From the NCBI RefSeq assembly GCF_003287875.1, contig NZ_QMKK01000042.1:186001-250000 (forward strand): a DNA stretch of 64,000 nucleotides, read 5' to 3'. Position numbers and translations under genes: made by a program. The notes under the pieces were generated by a model. The model worked only from the letters and a program-made list of their open reading frames with translations, had not been told where the DNA came from and searched no databases. This document shows positions 49,715 through 59,281 of this stretch, in pieces; the stretch's first letter is position 1, and each line of letters opens with the position of its first letter. The stretch comes from Martinezella tropici (GTDB lineage: Bacteria; Pseudomonadota; Alphaproteobacteria; Rhizobiales; Rhizobiaceae).

Positions 49715-52123
49715 ATGAGACTGAACACGCCCCTTTCCATCCTCCTTACATCTGTTTTGGTCGTCATCATTGGCTTGGCTCTAGCAGGCATGGGCGGGTG
49801 GCTCGTCGCCCTCGGCGGTAGCCCTTATTATGTTGTAGCTGGCCTCGGCCTATTGCTTTCTGGTGTGTTGATGGGACGGCAGAAACGAGTTGGCGCCTGG
49901 GTTTACACGACCGTGCTAGCAGGCACATTAATTTGGGCGATCTGGGAAGTCGGGGCAGACGGCTGGTCGCTCATTCCCCGGCTAATCGCACCAGCCGTTC
50001 TCGGTCTCTGGATCTGGTCGCCCTGGATTGCCGGCCGCCTCGGTCCTGGCCAAGGTCGCCGCGGATGGCGTTGGGCAAACGCCGGCTTTTCCACGATCAT
50101 CGTCGTCCTCGTTTTTGCGGCCGGCTATCGAATTACCGAATCCCGGTACCTTTCCTTCGCTCCGCCATCCGGCTGGGACAGCAAGGCAGTGCAAACCGAG
50201 CCGGCAGTGCCTGACGACGCCTGGAGCTATTACGGTCGCACACCGGCGGCCGACCGCTACTCCCCGCTTTCCCAGATCACGGCGGCCAATGTCTCAGAAC
50301 TGAAGCAAGCCTGGTCGTTTTCCACCGGCGACCTTCCCCGTCCGGGCGAGAACAAGGGCGGCCACGAGTTCAGTTTCGAAGCGACGCCGATCAAGGTCGG
50401 TGACGCCATATACTTCTGCACGCCGCATCGCGACGTAATCGCGCTCGATGCGACCTCCGGCAAACAAAAATGGCGCTATTCTCCCGGCGGCGACATGTCC
50501 CACAATGTCTACCAGGCGTGCCGTGGTGTTTCCTACTTCGAGGCATCGGCTGAGTCTCCGTGCCCACATCGCATCGTCGCGACCGCGTCGGACCTGCCTC
50601 GGTTGTTCGAGATCGATGCCGACACCGGCAAACTCTGCGACAGCTTTGGCGACCACGGTATGGTTGATCTTCGCGAGCATATGGGAATCGTGCCTGCGGG
50701 CTTCCATTTCATCTCGTCTCCGCCAACGGTCATCAACGGGCGCGCGATCCTCGGCGGATGGGTCTACGACAATCAGGCCGTCGGCGAACCATCCGGCGTT
50801 ATCCGTGCCTTCGACGCTACCAGCGGCGCGCTCTCATGGTCGTGGGACATGGGCAGGACCCCAGCCAACGCGCCACTTGGAAGAAATGATATCTACACGA
50901 GAGGCACACCCAATGGCTGGGGTGTCTATTCCGCCGATCCCAAGCTGAACCTGGTGTTCGTTCCACTTGGTAATGCCACGCCCGATTATTACGGTGCGGA
51001 ACGTCGATCGTTCGATGACGCCTATTCCAGTTCACTGGTCGCACTTGACATTACGACCGGCCAGGAGCGGTGGCATTTCCAGACGGTGCATCATGATCTG
51101 TGGGACTTCGATGTGCCGGTCGGGCCGTCCCTCGTTGATTTGCCCGGCCAGGATGGAGGGGGACCAGTACCTGCTCTGGTGCAAACTACCAAGCAAGGCG
51201 AGATCTATCTGCTCGACCGGCGCGACGGCAGGCCGATCGCGCCCGTTGAAGAACGCGCCGTTCCACAGGGAGATATTCCTAACGAGCGGTACTCGAAGAC
51301 GCAGCCGTTTTCGGTGGGCATGCCGGCCCTGAGAGCACCGAAGTTCCAGGAAGTCGACGCCTGGGGCGCGACACCGATCGATCAACTGATTTGCCGACTC
51401 CAGTATCGGCAGATGCGCGATGATGGGCTCTACACGCCGCCGGGATTAAAGCCGACACTCGGCTGGCCCGCCTTCGACGGTACTTCGGACTGGTACGGTT
51501 CCACGATCGATCCGGTGCGCAAGCTTATGTATATCAACACGACCTTCATGCCATTCCGTCTGCAGATGATCCCTTACGAAAAGGGCATCCAAAAGGGTCT
51601 GTACAAACCTTGGGGTGGCTGGGGACAACCTTATCCGCAATCGGAGTTCAGTAACAACCCGCAGCACGGAACGCCTTTCGCGATCACCGTCGACGCCTGG
51701 CTCAACATCTTGAACCTGCCTTGCAGTCGTCCCCCGTGGGGGCAGATGCAGGCGATCGACCTTGTAACTCACAAGGTCGTTTGGCAGCGTCCTCTCGGCA
51801 CAACACGGAACATGGGACCATTTGGCGTTCGTATCCCGTTCGGCCTGCCGACCGGCATATTCAGCATGGGTGGCAGTGTGACTACAGCAAGCGGACTTGT
51901 CTTTATTGGTGCGACGACAGATCAAGATATTCGGGCTCTCGACGGTCGCACCGGAAAAACCCTATGGCAGGCTGATCTGCCGGCTGGCGGCAATGCCACC
52001 CCGCTCACGTATCTCGGAAAGGACGGCAGGCAGTACGTGGTCATCGCAGCCGGTGGACACGGTGGGCTGCAGTCGCGTAACGGAGACAAGATTGTCGCCT
52101 TTGCCCTCCCAAACATGCCCTAA
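49715..52123 (+). CDS. gcd: Membrane-bound PQQ-dependent glucose dehydrogenase family protein
   Basis: About 802 residues from ATG 49715 (no strong ribosome binding site; a TTG at 49682 would add 11). Five transmembrane helices occupy residues 1-140. The periplasmic eight-bladed propeller follows, with WSYYGRTPAADRYSPLSQIT, FEATPIKVGDAIYFCTPHRD, SSPPTVINGRAILGGWVYDN, ALDITTGQERWHFQTVHHDL, WDFDVPVGPSLVDLPG and QTTKQGEIYLLDRRDGRPI. It matches the glucose/quinate/shikimate dehydrogenase branch that passes electrons to ubiquinone. PQQ synthesis genes are not in the window. Glucose is the likeliest substrate, quinate or shikimate are possible. Confidence 0.92.
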   Translation: MRLNTPLSILLTSVLVVIIGLALAGMGGWLVALGGSPYYVVAGLGLLLSGVLMGRQKRVGAWVYTTVLAGTLIWAIWEVGADGWSLIPRLIAPAVLGLWIWSPWIAGRLGPGQGRRGWRWANAGFSTIIVVLVFAAGYRITESRYLSFAPPSGWDSKAVQTEPAVPDDAWSYYGRTPAADRYSPLSQITAANVSELKQAWSFSTGDLPRPGENKGGHEFSFEATPIKVGDAIYFCTPHRDVIALDATSGKQKWRYSPGGDMSHNVYQACRGVSYFEASAESPCPHRIVATASDLPRLFEIDADTGKLCDSFGDHGMVDLREHMGIVPAGFHFISSPPTVINGRAILGGWVYDNQAVGEPSGVIRAFDATSGALSWSWDMGRTPANAPLGRNDIYTRGTPNGWGVYSADPKLNLVFVPLGNATPDYYGAERRSFDDAYSSSLVALDITTGQERWHFQTVHHDLWDFDVPVGPSLVDLPGQDGGGPVPALVQTTKQGEIYLLDRRDGRPIAPVEERAVPQGDIPNERYSKTQPFSVGMPALRAPKFQEVDAWGATPIDQLICRLQYRQMRDDGLYTPPGLKPTLGWPAFDGTSDWYGSTIDPVRKLMYINTTFMPFRLQMIPYEKGIQKGLYKPWGGWGQPYPQSEFSNNPQHGTPFAITVDAWLNILNLPCSRPPWGQMQAIDLVTHKVVWQRPLGTTRNMGPFGVRIPFGLPTGIFSMGGSVTTASGLVFIGATTDQDIRALDGRTGKTLWQADLPAGGNATPLTYLGKDGRQYVVIAAGGHGGLQSRNGDKIVAFALPNMP

Positions 52124-52455
52124 CCGTCGCGCAGCGCCACAACAACATATCATCGATGCGTCCGTCTGCGGCAGGCTTCGCGGAAGTGGGGCCGATTGTT
52201 GCTTGCGCAGCGATCAGGATGGGAGGCGGCATCGCCGGTGCACATATCTCTTTCTCTCGGCGGATGCCCGGTGTCATGATAATTGCCGGTGCCGGGAGGT
52301 GGATTTCGGCGGTGGCGGCATTTGTTTATTGGTGGCAATGGCGCCTGCGTCGGCGATGACGGGGGATTTCACATCTGGTTTCGGATCGTGACAAGCATTC
52401 AGGGAACCCGCCCCGATTTGTGCTCGTTTTGCTCTCGAAAGGAGCGGAGACGCAA
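52124..52455. other. 330-bp stretch without a clear gene
   Basis: An open frame at 52156-52359 (67 residues, one hydrophobic helix AAFVYWWQW) lacks a ribosome binding site and a family match. Nothing else is seen. Confidence 0.35.
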
Positions 52456-52641
52456 ATGTCAGACACAGTAGATAAAGAATATACGCCCTCTACCCTCCAT
52501 GACCGCTACCAGATAGGCCTTGGCGAGGCCAAAAGGCTGATCAACAGTTTCGGCAGCGATCGTCTCGAGCTAGACCGGCTTCTTGGCTCGCGGGACAGGC
52601 CACTGCCTCAGGCCGGCGAACAGAATTTGACCGCGGCTTGA
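52456..52641 (+). CDS. Small protein of unknown function
   Basis: A 61-residue protein, MSDTVDKEYTPSTLHDRYQI, then GLGEAKRLINSFGSDRLELD. AAAGGAGCGGAG precedes the ATG at a good distance, which is the main support. It is hydrophilic, without signal or membrane segment. The helix AKRLINSFGSDRLELDRLL loosely resembles small DUF3606-like rhizobial proteins. No function can be given. Confidence 0.5.
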   Translation: MSDTVDKEYTPSTLHDRYQIGLGEAKRLINSFGSDRLELDRLLGSRDRPLPQAGEQNLTAA

Positions 52642-52708
52642 GGCGGATCGGTGCCTTGGAAGATCGATATCATCGGCCCGCATCGTGGAAGGCGAATCTC
52701 CAACCGCT

Positions 52709-53548
52709 TTATAGCTTGGCTTGTTCGACCGCGCTGAAACGCAGTGCTCTGCCATCTGCCGCGACTATGGCATCCATCTCCTCTGCGAGCGCATCGCGAT
52801 CATCGACACCACGCAAGAGACGGCCGGCCAGAGGATCGAAACGACCGGTGGCGATGTCCGCAATCAGGAGTGCAGCCCGTGACGGGTCGATGTTGACACC
52901 ATCCTCAAAAAGCTTCTGGATCCCTGGCAGGTACGTTTTCCCTGCCTCCGACGATAGCTGCAACTCGGTCATCGCAGTCCGAACAAGACCAGGATCGACG
53001 GCAAAGGCGCGCGCCCCGTGGCCGATGGTTGTGTCGTTGAGACACTCCGTGAGACGCATGATGGCGGCTTTGCTGGACGCGTAGCCAGAGCCATGAGGAA
53101 AGCTGTTGCCCGTTCCGCCACCGACGAGATTTACGATCCGGCCGCTGCCCCGCGCCAACATCATAGGGGACACCGTACGGCAAGTGTTGAATGTACCACG
53201 TAGGTTGATCTCAACATCCCGCCACCACACAAGGGGATCACACTCCCAAATAGGACCGAAGCCCTGGAACGAGCCATGGTTGTTGATGAGAATGTCGACC
53301 GGACCCAATTCGGTCGCAACGCGCGCAAAGGCGCTCTCAACGGCGGTAAGGTCAATCAGGTCCGTCGAAACAGCGATCGCTTCCCCGCCCTCTCCCTTGA
53401 TGAGAGAGACTGTTTCCTCAATCTCGGTCGCCGTTCGTGCCAACACGGCGACCTTCGCCCCTTCCCTAGCCTGCTGTAGAGCGATCTCTCGACCTATTCC
53501 TCTGCCGCCGCCAGTGACGACGGCGACTGTGTTCAAAAGGCGGGCCAT
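52709..53548 (-). CDS. SDR family oxidoreductase
   Basis: A 279-residue SDR with VVTGGGRGIGREIALQQARE, DILINNHGSFQGF (NNHG in place of NNAG), GRIVNLVGGGTG (catalytic Ser position replaced by Gly/Thr) and YASSKAAIMRLTE. The changed NNAG and Ser motifs make the catalytic set less typical than in the other SDRs here. The C-terminal extension (RLLRGVDDRDALAEEMDAIV) is longer than in FabG. Intact frame, unknown substrate. Confidence 0.88.
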   Translation of the reverse strand: MARLLNTVAVVTGGGRGIGREIALQQAREGAKVAVLARTATEIEETVSLIKGEGGEAIAVSTDLIDLTAVESAFARVATELGPVDILINNHGSFQGFGPIWECDPLVWWRDVEINLRGTFNTCRTVSPMMLARGSGRIVNLVGGGTGNSFPHGSGYASSKAAIMRLTECLNDTTIGHGARAFAVDPGLVRTAMTELQLSSEAGKTYLPGIQKLFEDGVNIDPSRAALLIADIATGRFDPLAGRLLRGVDDRDALAEEMDAIVAADGRALRFSAVEQAKL

Positions 53549-53718
53549 TGCTAACTCCTAGGGCATTGCAGACTGGTCTGGATAACAAACTATGTGTGCC
53601 GCCCCGGCGCATGGCAATGACCCGTCGCAATTTTCTGGATCTCGTGGCAAACATTTGACCGTCCCCACCGGTACTCGGAGTGGTCGCTCTCGACTATCGA
53701 TTTGTAGGCAATTTTCCC

Positions 53719-54029
53719 TCAGGTCGCCTGGGAGCGCGAAAGCACGAAGCTTTCCCAAGTTCGTCGACGGCAGCCTCTATGAACGACTATGTCGCTCTTG
53801 AACCAATTCGAGATGACGTCCTCTGGTGCCCGCATTGGCAACGATGGCCCCTGGGAGACGCCGACGAACGCAACCCGGTCTCGAGCACCATCGAAGCCTT
53901 CGCGCCGCACGACGCCGCCGCGAAGCGTGCTGCGGCTAGCCGTGACCGCCATGATGACGGCAGCGGCATCAACTGCGCCCGGGACACGCCTATGCCGTGC
54001 AGGAAGATAACGAGCGACTTTTCTGCCAT
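53719..54029 (-). pseudogene. Phospholipase/carboxylesterase fragment with frameshift
   Basis: The frame from ATG 54029 reads EKSLVIFLHGIGVSRAQLMP followed by SWRSRLAAARFAA, the usual start of alpha/beta-hydrolase carboxylesterases (FLHGxGxxGxxL). The homology continues in another frame with FDGARDRVAFVGVSQGPSL, which contains the nucleophile elbow GxSxG. After this the match ends. About half of a 220-residue enzyme is present and the frame is broken. Confidence 0.6.
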
Positions 54030-54177
54030 TGGAATTCTGAGTCGGAACACACAGAGGGCGCTCGACGTCGTCATGACGGGGCGCCCTCCCAACGGCCGCC
54101 ACCTACGACGATTATGTCGTGGTCATCGGCCGGTACTTTCGGTGGTGGACCTTATATGCGATCGCAGGCTCGCCGTT

Positions 54178-54621
54178 TCAAAGCGGGGAGTCGGCGGTCG
54201 TGCTCATCCACGCCCGATGACGCTCCTCGTCCGGGTGTGCCTTCATGAAGAACGTCTTCGACTGCGGGATCGCATCTTTATGACGGAAAGGACGCTCATA
54301 AGGCGTCACTGTATCGTCCTCGTTCGTCTTCATCGCCCTCAGGATGGTCGCGCCGCCCATGAGATCCGCAAGCGCGATTTTGCCCGTTGTCAGCATCTGC
54401 GGCATGTCGCCTTCGGCCGGAGCGTCGAGGTCGAGCTCGCAGGCCATCTCGTTCAGCACGACAACATGCTGCAGATCGTCCTGCTTGAACTCGGCGATCC
54501 TCGCGCTCACCGTCTTGTCGTCGAGCCGTTCGATGCAGGAGTCGCATGCGGCGATGGCATCGTGCTCGAGATACAGGAGACCCTCGACGAGCTTCTCGAT
54601 GCTGCCTTCGTTGCCGACCAT
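54178..54621 (-). CDS. Ferritin-like domain protein
   Basis: A 147-residue protein from ATG 54621. A four-helix ferritin-like fold is suggested by SIEKLVEGLLYLEHDAIAAC (ExxH), ARIAEFKQDDLQHVVVLNEM, then TTGKIALADLMGGATILRAM and FFMKAHPDEERHRAWM (ExxH). The family (short ferritin-like proteins common in Rhizobiales and Pseudomonas) is usually stress-induced and of unknown metal activity. The ribosome binding site is weak. It is flanked by an esterase and a GFA remnant but has an intact frame. Confidence 0.75.
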   Translation of the reverse strand: MVGNEGSIEKLVEGLLYLEHDAIAACDSCIERLDDKTVSARIAEFKQDDLQHVVVLNEMACELDLDAPAEGDMPQMLTTGKIALADLMGGATILRAMKTNEDDTVTPYERPFRHKDAIPQSKTFFMKAHPDEERHRAWMSTTADSPL

Positions 54622-54793
54622 GGCTACCAAGCTGTCCGCCTCTTCCTCAGTTGGGTGTAGTGGCAATGGACCGAGGCACTGCGATGCTCCGAACAAAGGC
54701 AGGTTCGTACGTTACCGGACCGATTCCGGTTCGAATTCTGGTAAGCCCAACAATACTCCGGTCAATTTTCACGGACACCGCTCGGGCGGCTGC

Positions 54794-54934
54794 TCAGCGT
54801 AGGAAGATGCTGACGGCCTTGATGACGTCGGTCAATCTCTGGCAGTCGGTGCAGTGACAGATAGCGACGTCCTGCGGATCGACCTTGGCCTCATAACCGA
54901 TCTTTCCGCATCGGCATGCGCCGTCGATATGCAT
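54794..54934 (-). pseudogene. GFA-family (glutathione-formaldehyde-activating-like) N-terminal fragment
   Basis: From ATG 54934, with GGAGGG upstream, the frame reads MHIDGACRCGKIGYEAKVDP, then ICHCTDCQRLT. This is the start of GFA-type zinc proteins, with CRCG and CHCTDC as zinc ligands. It ends at 46 residues, where a full protein has about 130. The zinc-binding continuation is missing. Confidence 0.7.
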
Positions 54935-55094
54935 GTCGGCCCTCCATCGTTGCGGCTTCGTGACATAGAGGATTGCTCTCGAAAGTGGACATCTAACTCT
55001 GCCTCTCCTGCAGCCCGTCGACACTTCTCAATTCCTTCGCTTGGCCTTTCTTAACGGTAGATCGATATCATCGCGCCGCGACACATAAGACGGG

Positions 55095-56276
55095 ATGTTC
55101 TGGCGACGGCGAATGGCAGACAATTTTGCTTTTCTATTGCCTGTTATGATGGGCACATTCTCCTTCGTGTTTTTCGCGCTGGCGCGCGTAAAGCCGATAA
55201 TGCCTTCGGCCGTGGCTTGGGGCGTTGGCTTCGGCGCCGGCGCTGCGGCATTCTCAATTGAACTTCTGCCGATGTCGCCAAAATGGGCAGCGATCACGAC
55301 TGACCTAATGTTCTTCATATCCTTCAACGGTTATGGTGAAGGCCTTCTCATCCGATTTCAGAACCCAAGACTGATCGGCCCCCGCGCGGCGTTTACGGCC
55401 CTATGTCTGCTGATCAACGTTTATGTCGTGTTCGGCATGGAAAGCCTCAATGCCGAACTGCTCCTTGTCGACCTGGCGCTTTCCGTCACACTGCTGGTGC
55501 CGGTTGTGTTCGTCTTGACCAAGCCGCGTAACGTGGTGGATAGGGCACTTGTGATCATTGCAGCGTTGGTCGTCGTTGACACTGTCGTGCGTGTTGTTGT
55601 CTTCGACATCATATTCAAAACCTCTGACGCGCTTGCGGCCTACAGTACATCCGAATACGCCTACTTCGAACAGATCAGCGCCAGCGCATTGGGCCTTTGT
55701 TTCGCGCTGGCAGCACTGGGTTCCATCTTGATGGATCTATTCACCCGCTATCGCCACGCCGCCGAACTTGATCCGCTTACCGGGCTCTTAAACAGGCGTG
55801 GCTTTGAAGAAGCGGTGGCTCGCATTCCGGATGATGGTCGAACCGGCGTGGTCATGAGCTGCGATATCGACCACTTCAAGCAGATCAATGACCGTTTCGG
55901 GCATGCTGTTGGTGATCGGGTGATTAGCGGGCTTGCCAAGAAAATTGCAGAGGCGGTTGGCCCAACCGCGATTTCCGCGCGATTTGGAGGTGAAGAATTC
56001 GTGGCGTTTTTGCCGAGCCTCGATCTGAAACAGGCAGCCATCCGAGCGCAGAACGTCTGCGATGGGTTCGGAGGGCGGGACTGGAACGAGCTCGGAATCG
56101 ATGCACGCGTTACTGTCAGTATTGGCGTCGCGGTGATGACGTCGGGCGACAGAAATATCCATGACGCAATCGCCCGCTCAGATCGGGCGCTTTACATCGC
56201 GAAAACAACCGGCCGCAATCAAGTCGCTCTTTACTGTGAAGACCCGATTTTGACCAGTCTGACGTCCGCCGCATGA
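55095..56276 (+). CDS. Membrane diguanylate cyclase
   Basis: A 393-residue protein with six hydrophobic helices in residues 10-210 (FAFLLPVMMGTFSFVFFALA, LLLVDLALSVTLLVPVVFVL, ALVIIAALVVVDTVVRVVVF). The GGDEF domain follows: LDPLTGLLNRRGFEEAVARI, CDIDHFKQINDRFGHAVGD and ARFGGEEFVAFLP (GGEEF, an active-site variant). It should make c-di-GMP from GTP at the inner membrane. No RxxD inhibitory site is evident. It stands alone, 9 kb from the other c-di-GMP genes. Confidence 0.92.
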   Translation: MFWRRRMADNFAFLLPVMMGTFSFVFFALARVKPIMPSAVAWGVGFGAGAAAFSIELLPMSPKWAAITTDLMFFISFNGYGEGLLIRFQNPRLIGPRAAFTALCLLINVYVVFGMESLNAELLLVDLALSVTLLVPVVFVLTKPRNVVDRALVIIAALVVVDTVVRVVVFDIIFKTSDALAAYSTSEYAYFEQISASALGLCFALAALGSILMDLFTRYRHAAELDPLTGLLNRRGFEEAVARIPDDGRTGVVMSCDIDHFKQINDRFGHAVGDRVISGLAKKIAEAVGPTAISARFGGEEFVAFLPSLDLKQAAIRAQNVCDGFGGRDWNELGIDARVTVSIGVAVMTSGDRNIHDAIARSDRALYIAKTTGRNQVALYCEDPILTSLTSAA

Positions 56277-56458
56277 GTACGGCAAATATATCATCGACGT
56301 CGCCGCGATTTGGAACATGGCTCGCCTCACGCCAGGCGGCCCGTTCTTAACTGCCGCCGTTTCAAACAGGCCGACCGCAGGCGCCACCGCTGTCGCTGAT
56401 GATCAATCGTCTCGTCGGCGACGCCCTCCCCAGCAGATGAACTGATAGTGCCGCACAT

Positions 56459-56686
56459 TCAGGCGGGAATGGGCGTTGTCGCCAGCTTTTGGACGTCCTG
56501 CGTTGTCAGGGGCTGGCCGCCGATCGCCCAATCGCCTGAGGCGATCTCGTTGATCTTGACCCAGGTGACACCCCGCATGGCTTCGCCTTCGACGCGGATC
56601 ATGGCGGCAGTGACTTCGCGGATCAGTTCGGCCTTTTGCGCCGGGCTGAAGACGTCCTTGATGACGTCGATGGTGACGAGGGGCAT
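56459..56686 (-). CDS. 4-oxalocrotonate tautomerase family protein
   Basis: A 75-residue protein from ATG 56686, with GGAGATCGCC upstream. After the initiator Met, the catalytic Pro begins [20 protein letters not shown], followed by [20 protein letters not shown] and a conserved WVKINEI. The length and Pro-1 match small tautomerases that act on 2-hydroxymuconate-like enols. It is divergent from the HxlR regulator at 56817, which probably controls it. Confidence 0.9.
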   Translation of the reverse strand: MPLVTIDVIKDVFSPAQKAELIREVTAAMIRVEGEAMRGVTWVKINEIASGDWAIGGQPLTTQDVQKLATTPIPA

Positions 56687-56816
56687 ATGGCGATCTCCTT
56701 TGGTTGTGGTCGCGGGCCAAGCATGGAGCGATGGGCGTGCGGCGGCCACTGTAGAAAGTGTAGCAGTCATGCCGGGCGATCCGTGTTAGCATCTCGCGCA
56801 CAACGGAGATGCGGCC

Positions 56817-57497
56817 ATGGTCGAGGGCGATTACAACCAGTTTTGTCCCGTGGCGAAAGCCTGCGAGCTGTTGCAACCGCGCTGGACCCTGCTGATCCTC
56901 GGCGAGATGTGGTCGGGCTCGACGCGCTTTAACGATATTCACCGCGGCGTGCCGGGCATGTCGCCAACCCTTTTGTCGCGTCGCCTGAAAGAGATGGAGG
57001 CGGGCGGCCTGATCCGTCGCGATACCGATGGCTATCATTCGACGGCGATGGGGCGCAAACTGGAACCAATCGTCCATGCCCTAGGCCAATGGGCGCACGA
57101 GAATATCGATTGCGAGGTCAGCCTGCGTGATCTCGACAGCCGGCTTTTGATGTGGAACGTGCGGCGCAAGATCGACCGCAGCCAGTTTCCCGACCGGCGC
57201 TCTGTCGTGCAGTTCATCTTTCCCGACCAGCCGGCAGCCGAACGTCACTATTGGCTGATTGTGCGGCCGGGCTGCGACACCGACTTATGCATCAGCGATC
57301 CGGGCTTTGCTGTCGACTTGTTCGTCGAAAGCCCGCTGAAAACGCTGACCAGCGTGTGGATGGGCTGGTCGCCGATCCAGCCTGCGCTCGAAGGTGGCGA
57401 AATCTATGTTTCCGGCGACGCCGCATTGAAGGCCTCGATCGAGCGCTGGCTGGTGTTGAGCAGCTTCGCCGCCCCGGCACGCGATGCGGCGGAGTAA
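56817..57497 (+). CDS. HxlR family transcriptional regulator
   Basis: A 226-residue regulator. Residues 10-100 form the HxlR winged helix: FCPVAKACELLQPRWTLLIL, GEMWSGSTRFNDIHRGVPGM, SPTLLSRRLKEMEAGGLIRR. The Cys near the start (FCP) may be redox-active as in YodB-type proteins. The C-terminal 100 residues are an extra SCP2-like domain found in longer members. It is divergent from the tautomerase across 130 bp that include a TGTAG-N5-TGTAG direct repeat (56752-56766). Confidence 0.9.
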   Translation: MVEGDYNQFCPVAKACELLQPRWTLLILGEMWSGSTRFNDIHRGVPGMSPTLLSRRLKEMEAGGLIRRDTDGYHSTAMGRKLEPIVHALGQWAHENIDCEVSLRDLDSRLLMWNVRRKIDRSQFPDRRSVVQFIFPDQPAAERHYWLIVRPGCDTDLCISDPGFAVDLFVESPLKTLTSVWMGWSPIQPALEGGEIYVSGDAALKASIERWLVLSSFAAPARDAAE

Positions 57498-57608
57498 CTG
57501 TCTGTTGCGTGCTGGGACACTTAGGGTCGATCGGTCGGAGCTTGCTCTCCAAGCTTGAGCCAGATCGAACTTCCTGCCCGGCGTTTCCAGAAGGAATTCA
57601 GCTGTTCG

Positions 57609-58496
57609 CTACATGCTTTGCGCAGCTACAATTAATTCCGCGAATTCCGCAAAGGCACGCGCCTTTGCACTTGCCAGCTTGCCGGTCGGGAAGACGGCCC
57701 AAAGATCGATCGGCGGAAGTTGCCAGTCCTCCAGGACGCGCTTCACCGTGCCATCAGCCAGTTCCGGCGCGAACATCCAGTCGGACGCGACCGCGAGGCC
57801 CATGTGCGACAAAACGGCGGCGCGGATGCCTTCCGCCGCGCTGAACCGCGCCTTGCCGGAAACACTGACCGAAGCCTGCGTTCCCTCACGGCTGAAAGTC
57901 CAGCTGTTGCCGAGTTGGGTGTAAACGATAGCCTGATGGGCCGAGAGATCAGCCGGAACGACCGGGATACCGTGACGCTCGAGATAGGCTGGTGTTACGA
58001 TCACTGAGCGGCGTCCGGTCGCCAGCTTGCGCGCCACCGCCGACGAATCTGCCAGCTCGCCCATCCGAAGAGCCACGTCTATGCCCTCCGACACGAGGTC
58101 GATAACGCGATCGTCGAGAATGACATCAACGTCGAGATCCGGATGGGTGTCCATGAAGTGCTGCAGATGCGGCAGGACCATGATCCGTGCAAAGGTGGTT
58201 GCGGCGCAGATCCGGAGGCGACCTGACAAGCCGGCTCCGGCGCCCTTTGCATCCAGCTCCGCCTCGTCCGCTTCCTGGATCGCATTCCTTGCCCGCTCGA
58301 AGAAGCGTAGGCCGGCATCGGTGGGGGAAAGCCCATGGGTCGATCGGATCAGAAGCCGGACCTGCAGACGATCCTCCAGTTGCGCGATCGTTTTCGAGAT
58401 CGCCGGCTGGCCGACGCCGATCTGCCGGGCAGCCTGCGAGAACGACCCCGTCTCCACCACCCGTACGAACGCGGTCATCGCCTGCAATCTATCCAT
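57609..58496 (-). CDS. LysR family transcriptional regulator
   Basis: A 295-residue LysR protein: MTAFVRVVETGSFSQAARQI, then GVGQPAISKTIAQLEDRLQV and RSTHGLSPTDAGLRFFERA form the N-terminal helix-turn-helix. The effector domain has DDRVIDLVSEGIDVALRMGE and MGLAVASDWMFAPELADGTV. It belongs to a different LysR subgroup from those at 5-11 kb. It is divergent from the GST-led operon (108 bp) and the likely regulator of it. Confidence 0.92.
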   Translation of the reverse strand: MDRLQAMTAFVRVVETGSFSQAARQIGVGQPAISKTIAQLEDRLQVRLLIRSTHGLSPTDAGLRFFERARNAIQEADEAELDAKGAGAGLSGRLRICAATTFARIMVLPHLQHFMDTHPDLDVDVILDDRVIDLVSEGIDVALRMGELADSSAVARKLATGRRSVIVTPAYLERHGIPVVPADLSAHQAIVYTQLGNSWTFSREGTQASVSVSGKARFSAAEGIRAAVLSHMGLAVASDWMFAPELADGTVKRVLEDWQLPPIDLWAVFPTGKLASAKARAFAEFAELIVAAQSM

Positions 58497-58604
58497 TGCC
58501 TATTCTCCTTCGGAATAAGCGTTATCGCTTCAAGCCGCCTGCCGCAAGATCATAGGAATGGTCATAACTCCCTCCAACGGAACACGATCCGATGGAGACG
58601 AAAG

Positions 58605-59237
58605 ATGATCGAAGTCCACGCCTTTGCCACCCCGAACAGCGTCAAGGTCCTGATCGCGCTTGAAGAGCTGGGGCTGCCATACGCGCTGAAGCCGGTGAAC
58701 GTGCGCAAGGGCGAGCAGAAGACCGAAGCTTTCCTCGCTCTCAACCCGAACGGCAAGGTGCCGGTTTTGGTTGATGACGGCTTTGTCCTGACCGAGAGCG
58801 CCGCCATTCTGGTCCATCTCGCCGAAAAGACCGGCAAGCTGCTGCCTCAAGATGCTATCCGCCGCGCCCGCGTCTTCGAACAGCTTTTCTTCCACGCCTC
58901 CGGCTTGAGCCCTGCTTTCGGCAATGCCGGTTTCTTCAAGCGCTCGCCGCCCGAGCCACAGCCGATCGCCGAGGCCCGTTTTGCTACCGAGGCCGAACGG
59001 ATCCTCGGCCTGCTCGATGCCAAGCTCGCCTCGCAGTCCTTCGTTGCCGGTGACGAGTTCACGATCGCCGACATTGCCCACTTCGGCTGGATGTGGCGGA
59101 TACAGTTCCCCGGCCTGACTCTCGATGGTCGTCCCAACCTTTCGCGCTGGTACGAAGCCGTGGCTGCCCGCCCCGCCGTCCAGCAGGCCATCGCTCGCGT
59201 CGAAGCACTGGTCGAAACCCAGCGACCCGCCGCCTGA
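58605..59237 (+). CDS. Glutathione S-transferase
   Basis: A 210-residue protein from ATG 58605 (GGAGACG upstream). The thioredoxin-fold half has VHAFATPNSVKVLIALEELG, LNPNGKVPVLVDDG and LTESAAILVHLAEKTG (glutathione-binding ES pair). The helical half includes FVAGDEFTIADIAHFGWMW (N-capping motif). It conjugates or reduces electrophiles with glutathione. First gene of the probable operon GST, crotonase, peroxiredoxin, SDR, which together suggest detoxification of a reactive carbonyl or acyl compound. Confidence 0.92.
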   Translation: MIEVHAFATPNSVKVLIALEELGLPYALKPVNVRKGEQKTEAFLALNPNGKVPVLVDDGFVLTESAAILVHLAEKTGKLLPQDAIRRARVFEQLFFHASGLSPAFGNAGFFKRSPPEPQPIAEARFATEAERILGLLDAKLASQSFVAGDEFTIADIAHFGWMWRIQFPGLTLDGRPNLSRWYEAVAARPAVQQAIARVEALVETQRPAA

Positions 59238-59281
59238 TCCTTCCAACCATCAATTCTACTTAGACACATAGGAGAACCATC

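Noticed and set aside
52156..52359. 67-residue frame with one hydrophobic helix
   Set aside because: No ribosome binding site; the gap after gcd is better left unassigned.
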